Notes: generated from the sequence alone by a model not told the origin. Counted from the first letter of the stretch, positions 46,658 to 55,803 are shown. The stretch: DNA of 64,000 nucleotides from Sporosarcina ureilytica (GCF_001753205.1 NZ_CP017560.1:2294001-2358000); one strand, 5' to 3'. Program-made: numbers and translations.

Positions 46658-47773
46658 CTAGGTCAAAGCAAGATCAACACGATAAAGGTCTAGGTCAATC
46701 TCAACCTGTTGGCCAAGCGCAAGTTTCGCAAGTTGTCCGCCTAAATAAGGGCCGACTGTTAATCCTGAGGAACCTAAGCCATTTGCTAAAAATAGACCTG
46801 TCATGTTTGGGACTTCGCCGATAATGGGCATGAAATTAGGTGTCACCGGACGAAATCCTACACGCGCTTCTTTATAAGTTGCACTTTTTAGACCCGGTGC
46901 AACTTGCAACGCTTTGTGTAAGATTTCATGTAATCCACCCGCAGTCACGTTTAAATCCCCTTCTTTACCGTCTTCATACGTCGCACCTACGACCACTTCT
47001 CCATCATCAAACGTGAGAATATATTGGTTCGTTGGCGGCATGACTACAGGCATATGAGCACGCTCAACACCTTCAAGTTGTAAATGAGCGATTTGTGCTT
47101 TTTGGCCCTTTACTTGTAAGTCAATGCCAATTGGCGATAATAAATCCGAAGCCCAGGCGCCCGCGGTAACGATCACACGATCAGCATGAATCACTTGCTC
47201 CCCGACTTTCACACCTTCAATATTTGTGCCTTGATTGAGTAGGCTAGCTGAATCTTCTATAAAAGTTGCGCCATGCTTTTTGGCCCCGTTAATTAATGCG
47301 TCACGCACTGCACGTCCATTCACTCTCGCCGCACCACTCACGTAGACAGATGCATAGGCTTCATCTAGCGGAGGGAATAATTGGTTTGTATCGTCTTCAT
47401 TTAATCGATAAACTTCTCCAATTTCGGGTGCATCCATTCTTCTATTCGTAGCCCGTTCCTCCATTGCTTCGAGCTTTGCGGTTTCAGTATGTAAGCTAAT
47501 GGCCCCAACTTTTCGGTAACCCGTATCTTTTTCTCCATCGGCTTCTAACGCTTCAATTAGTGATTCATAATAAGCCGCACCATTTTTAGCAAGCGTATAC
47601 CATGCTTTATTTCTTCGTTGAGATAACCACGGACAAATAATTCCAGCAGCTGCATCTGTTGCTTGTCCTTGATCTTTTCTATCAATGACAGTCACTGAAG
47701 CACCTAATTTGGCCAAATGGTACGCCGTGGAAGCCCCAAGAATCCCAGCACCGATTACGATAAACTTATTCAT
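46658..47773 (-). CDS. FAD-dependent amine/glycine oxidase family protein
   Basis: Flavoenzyme of the D-amino acid oxidase (DAO) family. The N-terminal FAD motif is VIGAGILGASTAYHLAKLGA (about residues 5-24), followed by VIDRKDQG; the C-terminal GLFLANGLGSSGLTVGPYLG closes the cofactor site. 371 residues, similar to YurR/ThiO-type oxidases. It lies just downstream of the ThiD/PdxK-like gene, which would fit ThiO (glycine oxidase of thiamine synthesis), but no other thi gene is near, so an amino acid oxidase of other use is equally possible. Confidence 0.82.
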   Translation of the reverse strand: MNKFIVIGAGILGASTAYHLAKLGASVTVIDRKDQGQATDAAAGIICPWLSQRRNKAWYTLAKNGAAYYESLIEALEADGEKDTGYRKVGAISLHTETAKLEAMEERATNRRMDAPEIGEVYRLNEDDTNQLFPPLDEAYASVYVSGAARVNGRAVRDALINGAKKHGATFIEDSASLLNQGTNIEGVKVGEQVIHADRVIVTAGAWASDLLSPIGIDLQVKGQKAQIAHLQLEGVERAHMPVVMPPTNQYILTFDDGEVVVGATYEDGKEGDLNVTAGGLHEILHKALQVAPGLKSATYKEARVGFRPVTPNFMPIIGEVPNMTGLFLANGLGSSGLTVGPYLGGQLAKLALGQQVEIDLDLYRVDLALT

Positions 47774-47794
47774 ACATACAACTCCTACTACCGA

Positions 47795-48622
47795 TTACTT
47801 CTCTTCTACCCACGTTTTACATGCTGTTTCGTCATACATTCCATAGGCTGCGTGGAATGTTGGCCCAACGCCTTGTTTAAAGCCAAATGAATGGCGAATG
47901 GCTGCTGTAATAAACTTTTTTGCATGCTCTACTGCTTCAGGAACTGTGCTTCCTTTTGCAAGTTCCGCCGTAATCGCAGCTGAATACGTACAGCCAGCCC
48001 CATTCGTATGAATTGTATCGATACGCGGCGCTTCAAACATATAAAATTGTTGTCCATCGTATAAAACATCGACAGCCGGTCCATCTAGTCTTCCCCCTTT
48101 TACGAGGACATACGCAGGACCTAACCCATGTAATTCTTTCGCAGCCAATTTCAGGTCTTCAATCGTCAGAAGTTCCGACGTTCCCAGTAATTGTGCAGCT
48201 TCAGGCATATTTGGTGTAATAATTGTCGCCAAAGGAAGTAATTCCTTTTTCATACTTTCAATGGCGTCTTCTTTTAATAAAACTGACCCAATTTTTCCAA
48301 TCATAACTGGATCAACGACAACATGTTTCACGCCTGACTCTTTAATCCATCCGGCCGTCTTTGTAATAATTTCTTCAGTAAATAACATACCCGTTTTTAT
48401 CGCATCCGCCCCGATATCCCGTAATACGGTATAGACTTGCGCTTCAATTGCATCTATGGACTGCGGGAAAATTCCTTCTCCCGTTCTAGGGTTTCGAGCG
48501 ACGATGGCTGTGACCGCAGTCGTCCCAAAAACACCTAACTCTTGAAATGTTTTTAAATCAGCTTGAATGCCGGCTCCGCCTCTCGCAGCAGATCCAGCAA
48601 TCGATAATGCACGACGTATCAT
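47795..48622 (-). CDS. Hydroxymethylpyrimidine/pyridoxine kinase (ThiD/PdxK-like)
   Basis: Ribokinase-fold kinase of the ThiD/PdxK group, phosphorylating pyridoxine or hydroxymethylpyrimidine. QADLKTFQELGVFGTTAVTA and the phosphate loop TNGAGCTYSAAI with its catalytic Cys fit the bifunctional B. subtilis-type enzyme (about 271 residues; here 275). An unusual point is GSAARGG (residues 10-16, counting from Gly10) where the family has GSDxSGG, so a conserved Asp is Ala. I see no TPP riboswitch upstream. Confidence 0.87.
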   Translation of the reverse strand: MIRRALSIAGSAARGGAGIQADLKTFQELGVFGTTAVTAIVARNPRTGEGIFPQSIDAIEAQVYTVLRDIGADAIKTGMLFTEEIITKTAGWIKESGVKHVVVDPVMIGKIGSVLLKEDAIESMKKELLPLATIITPNMPEAAQLLGTSELLTIEDLKLAAKELHGLGPAYVLVKGGRLDGPAVDVLYDGQQFYMFEAPRIDTIHTNGAGCTYSAAITAELAKGSTVPEAVEHAKKFITAAIRHSFGFKQGVGPTFHAAYGMYDETACKTWVEEK

Positions 48623-48829
48623 TCAAATATCCCCCAATTTCATTCATCTGCCTTGAAAAAAACACCCCGATTTGGAATGGTTTTGACAATACTATTTCAT
48701 ATTATAAACGAACATGTCATGTTTTAAATAAAAAAGCAACTATAACTACTGGTTCTTCAATAATTTTATAAGTAATTTTACTCAATTGTTTTTCATATAA
48801 ATAATCTGATGATAGATGGAGGGGATCGT

Positions 48830-49633
48830 TTGCAAAAAACATTCGAACAAGAGGTGCTATTTGAACTGCATTTTTGGCTAGAAATATTGAAAGACCATAG
48901 CTCCTTTATTCATGATTCATTGGCACCTAGTGAAACAGCATACATTGAAGAAGCCAATGCTTTCAAAGAACGATTCACAAGCCTTCTTGCAACATCTAAA
49001 GAGGAGATGGATGAGCAGTCTATACTGGCGTTAACTAAAGAAGCAAAAGAAGCGAGTGAGGAAATTCGAGCTTTTAAATTAACCTTAATACAAGCCCATT
49101 TAATTGGAGATATCAAAATCTCCTTAACACCATCTTTCTTAAATCATATGGTGAATGAAGTTGAAGAAGCGATTCGGCTTTTCTCATATTTTGAAAAAGG
49201 AGAAAAAGCGCCTCCTGTCCATCCACTTCACCATGACTTATTATGGCTTCTTGATGCAGCAGGACATGCCGGAGCAATCAATGCGGATATGGACGGAGCC
49301 GAAAAACAGTTAAAAAAGAAAAGTCATAAATTCACAAAAGAATGGGAGGCATTTTACCTAAAAGCTGTAGAAATGGCTGGATACTTACGTACAAATGTCA
49401 TGAAATTCCCCGCTTTAAGGAAATTTCACAATGATATTAATTTAGAAATGACCATTTTTAAAGCTTTTCTTGATGAATTAAAAGAAATGGAACTCAATAA
49501 AGAGGCGCTCGGAACATTCACTGCACAAATGGCTGATCATATGATGCGGGAAGAAACGTATTATTTACTAAAGTTATCCGAAACGACAGATATCCCTCCT
49601 CCAAAAGGAGACCCAACGAGGCTGAGCAATTAA
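48830..49633 (+). CDS. DUF2935 protein
   Basis: A helical protein of the DUF2935 family, function unknown. Two similar halves are visible, each starting near a FWLEILKDHSSFIHDSL- or FHNDINLEMTIFKAFLDEL-like helix; several His and Glu residues (HHDLLWLLDAAGHAG; MADHMMREETYYLL) suggest a metal-binding four-helix bundle. I start at the TTG at 48830, five bases after GGAGGGG, so the N-terminus is MQKTFEQEVLFELHFWLEIL; the ATG at 48809 lies before the binding site. Confidence 0.82.
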   Translation: MQKTFEQEVLFELHFWLEILKDHSSFIHDSLAPSETAYIEEANAFKERFTSLLATSKEEMDEQSILALTKEAKEASEEIRAFKLTLIQAHLIGDIKISLTPSFLNHMVNEVEEAIRLFSYFEKGEKAPPVHPLHHDLLWLLDAAGHAGAINADMDGAEKQLKKKSHKFTKEWEAFYLKAVEMAGYLRTNVMKFPALRKFHNDINLEMTIFKAFLDELKEMELNKEALGTFTAQMADHMMREETYYLLKLSETTDIPPPKGDPTRLSN

Positions 49634-49684
49634 GTATTAACAGTGATTAACTTTTTATCTAACATCATTAATTAGCTCAATAAG

Positions 49685-49719
49685 AATGCCCATCCAATTT
49701 TAATGGATGGGCATTTTTT
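49685..49719. terminator. Bidirectional terminator
   Basis: A perfect 12-base-pair stem, AATGCCCATCCA and its complement, with a TTTTTTA tail, between the convergent DUF2935 gene and ytpP. Confidence 0.9.
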
Positions 49720-49735
49720 ATAAGTAATCAACTGA

Positions 49736-50053
49736 TTAATCAGCTAAGCCATTAATAAACTCTTCAATTTCTTCCTGTGATTTACGGGCTTTACTTACAA
49801 AACGCCCCACTTCTTCACCAGAATGAAACGCAACAAAACTCGGAATGCCGAAAATGTCCATTTCACTACATAAATCGATAAATTCATCACGATCTACAGA
49901 AATAAACGTGTATTCGGGATAATCTACTTCAATGCGCGGTAAAATTGGCTCGATTACCGTGCAGTCGGGGCACCAATCTGCCGTAAACATAAAGATGGTT
50001 CTCTCTTCATTTTTCAGTTGTTCAAATTGTTCTAGTGATTGTAATTTTTCCAT
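49736..50053 (-). CDS. ytpP: Thioredoxin-like protein YtpP
   Basis: A small cytosolic thioredoxin-like protein. The active site is CPDC (FTADWCPDC, about residues 24-32) rather than the CGPC of thioredoxin, and the cis-Pro is in GIPSFVAF. Length 105 agrees with B. subtilis YtpP (107). Activity is likely disulfide exchange; the partner is not known. Confidence 0.85.
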   Translation of the reverse strand: MEKLQSLEQFEQLKNEERTIFMFTADWCPDCTVIEPILPRIEVDYPEYTFISVDRDEFIDLCSEMDIFGIPSFVAFHSGEEVGRFVSKARKSQEEIEEFINGLAD

Positions 50054-50077
50054 TTCATGATCCCCCTTAGGAATATA

Positions 50078-50542
50078 TCAATTCTCTAACAGATTTAATG
50101 CATGAATGACGCCGGCATGTGTTCCTTCATGCCAAGATAAGAATTGTACGATGCCATCAATCGTGCGAAACGTCATAATATCGTCTCCGATTACTAATGG
50201 TTCGTCCATTTTTCCGTCTAGCTTGTCTTCAATAAATGGAACGACCCAATCCATTTGTTCACGAAGCGCTGCCAAAATTTCTTCACCTGACGGAACGTCA
50301 TCTCCCCATTCGCTTGGACTTGATCCATCATCAAACAAAGGAATCCACTCCGGATATTTTGGCTCGTATGATTTTACGCTTTTTTGGAGGAATGTCTCTA
50401 CAATTACAAATATATGACCAGCATGCCAACGAATATTATTATTAAAGCCCTCAGGTTGATAATCCCACTTCGAATCATCTACCCTTTTCACCCGGCCAAT
50501 TGTATACATACGCGACAACCTTAATTGTTGAATCGTCTCGAT
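50078..50542 (-). CDS. DinB-family protein with apparent ATC start
   Basis: A four-helix DinB/YfiT-like protein with a likely metal site: WHAGH, and WHEGTHAGVIHAL near the C-terminus. The usual starts (TTG at 50518, ATG at 50509) lack a ribosome-binding site and remove the first helix. In frame upstream is ETIQQLRLSRMYTIGRV, which looks like the DinB first helix, and AAAGGAGAGG lies six bases before an ATC at 50542. An ATC start gives 154 residues. Function unknown; some relatives are thiol transferases. Confidence 0.72.
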   Translation of the reverse strand: METIQQLRLSRMYTIGRVKRVDDSKWDYQPEGFNNNIRWHAGHIFVIVETFLQKSVKSYEPKYPEWIPLFDDGSSPSEWGDDVPSGEEILAALREQMDWVVPFIEDKLDGKMDEPLVIGDDIMTFRTIDGIVQFLSWHEGTHAGVIHALNLLEN

Positions 50543-50617
50543 TGAAATCCTCTCCTTTAATTCTATGTCTACTTATTACTTTAGCTGATTATGTGCCATA
50601 TTTGAAATTTCTGGCTT

Positions 50618-51035
50618 GAAAGATTGAGTCAAATTTTTGTGGGTACTATTTTAAGCAGAGGTTTTCTTATCTTGGTTAGTTAAGTGGTCCGTTATTTAAA
50701 ATGCCAAATAAACTATGTTGATTTACGTTCCGAGCGGACGCTTTCGGTGGGCGTGCGGTGAGCCAATCGCAAAACGCAGATTGCGATTTGCCGTATTTCT
50801 GCGGTTTTTGTAGAAATTAAGGCATCCGGTCGATATTCATGCTCATAACGCTTCGCTTTTACTCGCAAAAACCGTTCTTTGTGACGGCTTTCGCTAATCC
50901 CACCCGAGTCGCCGCTCTGCACTCCAATCAACTGAGATTCCTTATACATAAGTTTTTATAAATGCAAATAACTTAAATAACTTTCTTATCTCAAAATCCC
51001 TGTCATCCTTTTAAAGCTCGATAAACAGGCTGCAT
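50618..51035 (-). mobile_element. ISLre2-like insertion sequence relic E
   Basis: Same left flank as relic A (GATTGAGTCAAATTTTTGTG, TACTATTTTAAGC, then CCAAATAAACTATG) and the same right flank (TGAGATTCC, then TCAAAATCCCTGTCATCC, GATAAACAGG), with a structured repeat between. It lies in the 613-base gap before the AEC transporter gene. The transposase start is deleted. Confidence 0.5.
50717..50932. repeat. Structured intergenic repeat, copy E
   Basis: A 216-base copy very similar to copy C internally: GTTGATTTACGTTCCGAGCG on the left, TTGCCGTATTTCTGCGG, AAGGCATCCGG, TACTCGCAAAAACCGTTCTT, and GCACTCCAATCAAC on the right. Confidence 0.85.
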
Positions 51036-51155
51036 CTTTCTTTCGCTTTAAACAGACACTTTTCGCTGCAATCAACGAAAATAGAATAGATCAATGTTAT
51101 AAAACTATTCATCTGCTATGATACTCATAGTACATCATAACGGAGTTGAAGTTTT

Positions 51156-52061
51156 ATGGATTTATTTTTAATTATCCTTCCTGTGCTGATTATTTTTTCA
51201 ATTGGATTTATTGGACAGCGCTTAATTGGCTTTGATATTAAGTCAATTTCAACGGTTGCCTTATATTTAATGTCTCCATTTCTTGCGTTTCGCACTTTTT
51301 TTACGAATCCATTAACGGCAGATTATTTATACATTATCGTAGCATGCCTAGTGCTTACGCTTGTATTATTCATCATCGTATGGGTGACAGGCTATTTCAT
51401 GAAAGCGACGAGACCACAACTTTCCGCTATGATTTTAGGTGGCGTCTTTATGAACAGCGGCAATTACGGAGCCCCTGTTGTGCTATTTGCTTTCGGCGCT
51501 GTCGGATTTGACTATGCGGTCATTATGATGGTCTTTCAATCTTTATTAATGAATACTATTGGAATCTTTTTTGCAGCACTTGGTGGCGAAGAAAAAGCGA
51601 CGTTAAAGCAATCCTTTCAGCGCGTCATACGGATGCCGTTAATTTATGCAGCAATCTTTGGGGTCGCCTGCCAATTATTTTCCATTACGCTACCAACCCC
51701 GTTGATGGATGGGATTAGTTTAGTTGCAGATGCTTCGATTCCGACAGTGATGCTCGTGCTGGGCATGCAACTTGCAGCGATTAGTAGAAAAAAGGTCGCT
51801 TATCGTTATGTGACTGCGGTTACCGTGATTAGAATGGTCGCATCCCCGGTCATTACCGCAGTCATTTTGTATTTCATGCCGGTGAATGACTTATTACGAT
51901 CAGTCATTATTTTACAATCTGCAATGCCTGCCGCGGCCAATACAACGATGTTTGCGCTGCAATTTGGTACAGAACCCGATTTAGTTTCATTTACAACGTT
52001 TATTACAACAATCATTAGTATTATTACGATTCCCATTGTCTTATTCTTTTTAGGCGCGTGA
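51156..52061 (+). CDS. AEC (auxin efflux carrier) family transporter
   Basis: Ten-segment membrane protein of the auxin efflux carrier family, which in bacteria moves organic acids or amino acids. The crossover-type glycine/asparagine motif GGVFMNSGNYGAPVV (about 98-112) and the second repeat's LQSAMPAAANTTMFALQFG (about 258-276) are typical. Length 301. The substrate is unknown. The next gene begins 25 bases downstream and is probably co-transcribed. Confidence 0.88.
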   Translation: MDLFLIILPVLIIFSIGFIGQRLIGFDIKSISTVALYLMSPFLAFRTFFTNPLTADYLYIIVACLVLTLVLFIIVWVTGYFMKATRPQLSAMILGGVFMNSGNYGAPVVLFAFGAVGFDYAVIMMVFQSLLMNTIGIFFAALGGEEKATLKQSFQRVIRMPLIYAAIFGVACQLFSITLPTPLMDGISLVADASIPTVMLVLGMQLAAISRKKVAYRYVTAVTVIRMVASPVITAVILYFMPVNDLLRSVIILQSAMPAAANTTMFALQFGTEPDLVSFTTFITTIISIITIPIVLFFLGA

Positions 52062-52086
52062 AGAAAAATAGAAAGGATTTGTAATT

Positions 52087-52866
52087 ATGTTGGAATTCAT
52101 TGATCATCTAGGTAGAAAAGTACAGCTTGCCTCCTCACCAAAAAGGATTATTTCCCTTTGTCCTGCCATTACAGCTACTTTATTTTCATTAGCACTCGAA
52201 AATGAAATTGTTGGACGCACACGCTATTGTATTTATCCAAAAAACAAGGTGGAAAAGGCTGCAATTGTTGGCGGAACAAAAGAAATTAACTTGAATAAAA
52301 TACGTGACCTGAAGCCGGATTTAATTATCGCTGAAAAAGAAGAAAACACGAAAGAAATCGTTCAGCAATTAGAACATGAATTTCCAGTTTATGTTTTTGA
52401 AGTTCAATCGATTGAAAAGAATGACCGCATGATTCGAGACATTGGAAGCATCACAAATAGGCAACACGAGGCCACTTCACTTATCCAAAGAATTAATGAA
52501 GCGTTTGCAAATTTACCAAACCTCCACGGTAAGCGAGTCGCCTATGTCATTTGGAAAGACCCTTATATGGTCGTTGGACATTCAACTTACATACAATCCG
52601 TATTGGAAGCAATGAATACTGTTAATCCTTTCAAAACACTTGAGAGCCGCTATCCAATCGTTTCTTTTGAAGACATACAACGCGCTAAACTAGATTATTT
52701 GCTCTTAGCAACTGAACCGTATGCTTTCACTGAAAAACATGTCATGGAATTGAGGACGACATTAAAAAACACTGTCCCCAAACTCATCGATGGCGAGATG
52801 CTTTGGTACGGTGCCAATATGCTAGAAGCTGCAAACTACCTCAAAAACAATTTTACAGAATCCTAA
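52087..52866 (+). CDS. BtuF-like helical-backbone metal receptor without signal peptide
   Basis: Resembles the substrate-binding proteins of vitamin B12/iron-siderophore ABC importers: DHLGRKVQLASSPKRIISLC at the N-terminus, then KPDLIIAEKEEN, a long helix backbone, and a C-terminal lobe. The ATG at 52087 follows AAAGGA, and the protein starts directly with the binding domain, with no signal peptide or lipobox, so it should stay in the cytosol. No permease or ATPase for B12 is nearby. Substrate unknown. Confidence 0.82.
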   Translation: MLEFIDHLGRKVQLASSPKRIISLCPAITATLFSLALENEIVGRTRYCIYPKNKVEKAAIVGGTKEINLNKIRDLKPDLIIAEKEENTKEIVQQLEHEFPVYVFEVQSIEKNDRMIRDIGSITNRQHEATSLIQRINEAFANLPNLHGKRVAYVIWKDPYMVVGHSTYIQSVLEAMNTVNPFKTLESRYPIVSFEDIQRAKLDYLLLATEPYAFTEKHVMELRTTLKNTVPKLIDGEMLWYGANMLEAANYLKNNFTES

Positions 52867-52868
52867 TA

Positions 52869-52897
52869 AAAGCGCACCCTTGCTGTGGGTGCGCTTT
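52869..52897. terminator. Hairpin between convergent genes
   Basis: A perfect 11-base-pair GC-rich stem, AAAGCGCACCC and its complement, with a seven-base loop, between the BtuF-like gene and opuCC. The T tail is short on both strands. Confidence 0.75.
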
Positions 52898-52902
52898 CCA
52901 AA

Positions 52903-53799
52903 TCATTTCTTTTCAATTAGCCCTGTTTCAATTAAAAATTCCTCAGCAACTCGTTCAACCATCATGCCATCATTATCGACTTTTCCATTCATAATTTGCA
53001 TCGCTTCTTCATCAATCTTTCCTTCTAAAAGCCTAAGTACTTCTTCGAGTTCAGGATATTCTTCTAATGTTTCTTTTCGTACTAGCGGAAGTGCATGATA
53101 CGGTGGGAAGAATGATTGATCATCTTCTAATACACGTAAATCGTATACTTGCAACTGACCATCTGTCGTATAAGAGTTAATGACATCTACTTCACCTGCG
53201 TTGATGGAACGGTACATCATTCCATGGTCCATTCCTTTTACGTCTTTGAACGATAGATCGTATTCTTTTTGAAAACCTGGCAGTCCATCAGGTCGATCAA
53301 TGAATTCGAAGACAGCCCCTAACACAAAGTCGGGTGCATATTCAGCGAAATCGCTAAATGTCACAACACCCAGTTCCTCGGCTTTCTTTTCATCAAAAGC
53401 AAGGGTGTACGTATTATTGAAACCAAATGTGTTAAATGCAACAATGCCATCTCCGTCAACAAGTCGTTTTGTAGCTGCTAATGTTTCTTCTGCAGTTCCA
53501 GGTTCTTCATGGTAATAAGAAACAACAATTGTGCCTGTATAGTCAGGAATCACATCGATATGGCCATTCGTCATCGCATTCCAGACAACGTTTGAACCAC
53601 CAAGATTCTCTTTGTAAAGAACGTCAATGCCTAATCTGTCTTCAATCAACTGTCCCATAATGTTAGACAAAATAATACTTTCCGTATTATTCCGAGAACC
53701 TACGCGAATCGTATCTTTTTCAATAAAAATACAACCTGCTAACATTGTTAGAATTATTGTTAACAATACGCCTCGAATGAATAGATTTTTCTTTTTCAT
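52903..53799 (-). CDS. opuCC: Osmoprotectant (betaine/choline/carnitine) ABC transporter binding lipoprotein
   Basis: Extracellular lipoprotein that captures compatible solutes for import under osmotic stress. Signal peptide with lipobox TMLAGC (Cys about 23), then RVGSRNNTESIILSNIMGQL and DVIPDYTGTIVVSY, typical of OpuBC/OpuCC/OsmX proteins. I use the ATG at 53799; it follows the permease gene's stop by two bases. Which solutes it binds is not shown. Confidence 0.88.
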   Translation of the reverse strand: MKKKNLFIRGVLLTIILTMLAGCIFIEKDTIRVGSRNNTESIILSNIMGQLIEDRLGIDVLYKENLGGSNVVWNAMTNGHIDVIPDYTGTIVVSYYHEEPGTAEETLAATKRLVDGDGIVAFNTFGFNNTYTLAFDEKKAEELGVVTFSDFAEYAPDFVLGAVFEFIDRPDGLPGFQKEYDLSFKDVKGMDHGMMYRSINAGEVDVINSYTTDGQLQVYDLRVLEDDQSFFPPYHALPLVRKETLEEYPELEEVLRLLEGKIDEEAMQIMNGKVDNDGMMVERVAEEFLIETGLIEKK

Positions 53800-53801
53800 G
53801 C

Positions 53802-54455
53802 TTATTTCAATCCTTCCGGCGTCGACCAACGTTCAACTGCACTAAAGAACGTTTCTATCATGATCGCAAGAAGCGTTGCAGGAATGGCGCCAAGTAAAAT
53901 TAACCCATCTATTCCACGGGTAATCCCAAGGAAAATAAAGTCCCCGAGTCCACCTGCACCGATGAATGCGGCAAGCGTTGCATTTCCAACGTTAATCACT
54001 GCAGCTGTACGAATCCCTGCCATAATAATCGGAACGGCAAGCGGTAATTCGATTTTAAACAAAATTTGCATATTCGTCATCCCGACACCTTTCGCAGCTT
54101 CAACGGTTGCCGCGTCAACGTCTTTAATTCCGGTATACGTATTTCGCATAATCGGCAGTAACGAGTATAGAAAAAGCGCCGCAATCGCTGTTTTGACACC
54201 AATACCAAAAATCGGAATCATGAACCCAAGTAACGCTAAACTTGGAATCGTTTGCAGAACACCTGCTCCGCCAAGTAATAATGTTTTTAACCATGGTACT
54301 CGGGTAGCGACAATGCCTAGCGTGACGGCAAGAACAGTGGCAATAATCATCGAAAAGAAGACGAGTTGGATGTGGACGAATGTAGATTCAAGCACTTCAA
54401 TCCATCTTAACTGCGTTTGTTCAGCAAGTTGTTGCCATATATTCATGTTATTCAT
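53802..54455 (-). CDS. opuCB: Osmoprotectant ABC transporter permease
   Basis: Inner-membrane subunit with about six segments and the ABC coupling loop VEAAKGVGMTNMQILFKIEL followed by PLAVPIIMAGIR. The start at ATG 54455 overlaps the opuCA stop by eight bases and has GAGGA upstream; the longer frame to 54521 lies inside opuCA and is not likely translated. Only one permease gene is present, whereas B. subtilis OpuC has two (CB and CD), so it would act as a homodimer. Confidence 0.88.
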   Translation of the reverse strand: MNNMNIWQQLAEQTQLRWIEVLESTFVHIQLVFFSMIIATVLAVTLGIVATRVPWLKTLLLGGAGVLQTIPSLALLGFMIPIFGIGVKTAIAALFLYSLLPIMRNTYTGIKDVDAATVEAAKGVGMTNMQILFKIELPLAVPIIMAGIRTAAVINVGNATLAAFIGAGGLGDFIFLGITRGIDGLILLGAIPATLLAIMIETFFSAVERWSTPEGLK

Positions 54456-55584
54456 TTGTATCTTCCTCCGTTTCCGTCCATTGACTGGACATAGCGGAGA
54501 GTAAGGAACCGCGTGTAACAAGTCCTACTATTATTTGGTTTTTATCAACAACCGGAATCATCCCAAAAGGTGCTTCGTCAATCATCACGATGGCGTCTTT
54601 TGCAGTTGCCGTATCAAGCAAAACTGGTTTTGCAGGAACCATTACATCGTCAATTGTATCGATCACATCAAACTTTTTAATTAAGTCATAAGCCGATACA
54701 ATACCTAATAGTTTCTGGTCGTCATCTAAAATGACAAGGTTTGTTATTTTACGTTGACGGATCAGAGCAAGTGCTCTTTCCGGAGAACGCTGAGGGGGAG
54801 AAGTAACGATAGTTTCTGACATAATCTCAGTAACTGGCATTAGTTCAGGATTTTGGATAATGCGGTGTTTGCCAATAAACTCTTCCACAAATCCATGGGC
54901 TGGTTCATGTAGTAATTTCTCTGGAGTATCTAACTGAAGTAATTTACCGTCTTTCATAATTGCAATACGGTCACCCATTTTTAAAGCTTCATCCATGTCA
55001 TGTGTTACGAAAACAATCGTTTTCTTTAACTTTTTATGCAATGTTAAAAGTTCAGCTTGTAGCTGTTCGCGAGTAATTGGATCTAGCGCACTGAAAGGTT
55101 CATCCATTAAAATAATATCTGGATTGGATGCAAGTGCCCGAGCAATTCCAACTCGTTGTTGTTGACCACCGGAAAGTTCTTTAGGATAGCGGGTCGCGTG
55201 GATTTTGGGGTCTAGACCGACCAATTCAAGCAGTTCTTTGACTCGTGGTTGAATATCTTTTGCATCCCACCCTTTGAGTTGTGGAACGATTGCAATATTC
55301 TTTTCAATTGTATAGTGCGGAAATAGCCCAATTTGCTGGATGACATAGCCAATATTACGCCTGAGCTCGGAAGCTTTATACGACTTAATGTCTTTATCAT
55401 CAATTGATACCGTTCCACTTGTGTGAGGGATAATGCGATTAATCATTTTCATCGTTGTTGATTTACCTGAACCACTCGGACCTATCAGAACGAGTAATTC
55501 ACCTTCTTTAATTTCAAAATTGACAGACTTGACGGCTTGAAATCCGCCTTCATACGTTTTCGTTACATTTTCAAACTTAATCAT
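54448..55584 (-). CDS. opuCA: Osmoprotectant ABC transporter ATPase with CBS domains
   Basis: ATP-hydrolysing subunit of an OpuC/OpuB-type importer. Walker A GPSGSGKST (about 36-44), signature LSGGQQQRVG, Walker B DIILMDEPFSALDP and the switch VTHDMDEALKMGDRIA are complete; two CBS domains follow (about 255-375), which in this family sense ionic strength or nucleotides. Length 378 is that of OpuCA. It is the first gene of a three-gene operon; the 264-base gap before it has no gene. Confidence 0.9.
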   Translation of the reverse strand: MIKFENVTKTYEGGFQAVKSVNFEIKEGELLVLIGPSGSGKSTTMKMINRIIPHTSGTVSIDDKDIKSYKASELRRNIGYVIQQIGLFPHYTIEKNIAIVPQLKGWDAKDIQPRVKELLELVGLDPKIHATRYPKELSGGQQQRVGIARALASNPDIILMDEPFSALDPITREQLQAELLTLHKKLKKTIVFVTHDMDEALKMGDRIAIMKDGKLLQLDTPEKLLHEPAHGFVEEFIGKHRIIQNPELMPVTEIMSETIVTSPPQRSPERALALIRQRKITNLVILDDDQKLLGIVSAYDLIKKFDVIDTIDDVMVPAKPVLLDTATAKDAIVMIDEAPFGMIPVVDKNQIIVGLVTRGSLLSAMSSQWTETEEDTNE

Positions 55585-55803
55585 AAGAACCTCCTGTAGT
55601 AGTTAGAAACAAATATAGTCATCTTTAAAACTCTCTATCAACCTCCTAATAAATTTTTAAAACAGGTATTTATCTAGCCTAACATACTTAAATAAGTTTT
55701 GCACATAATTTTCTAAAAAGGGCATCTCTTCGGATTTTTCGAGCGATAAAGTAGCTATTCGAAATCTCCACTAGTCAGCTATAGCTATCACTCTATCTAT
55801 ATT

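Noticed and set aside
48623-48829. TPP riboswitch upstream of the ThiD/PdxK-like gene
   Set aside because: The conserved CTGAGA and ACCTGA words of the TPP aptamer are not found on the minus strand.
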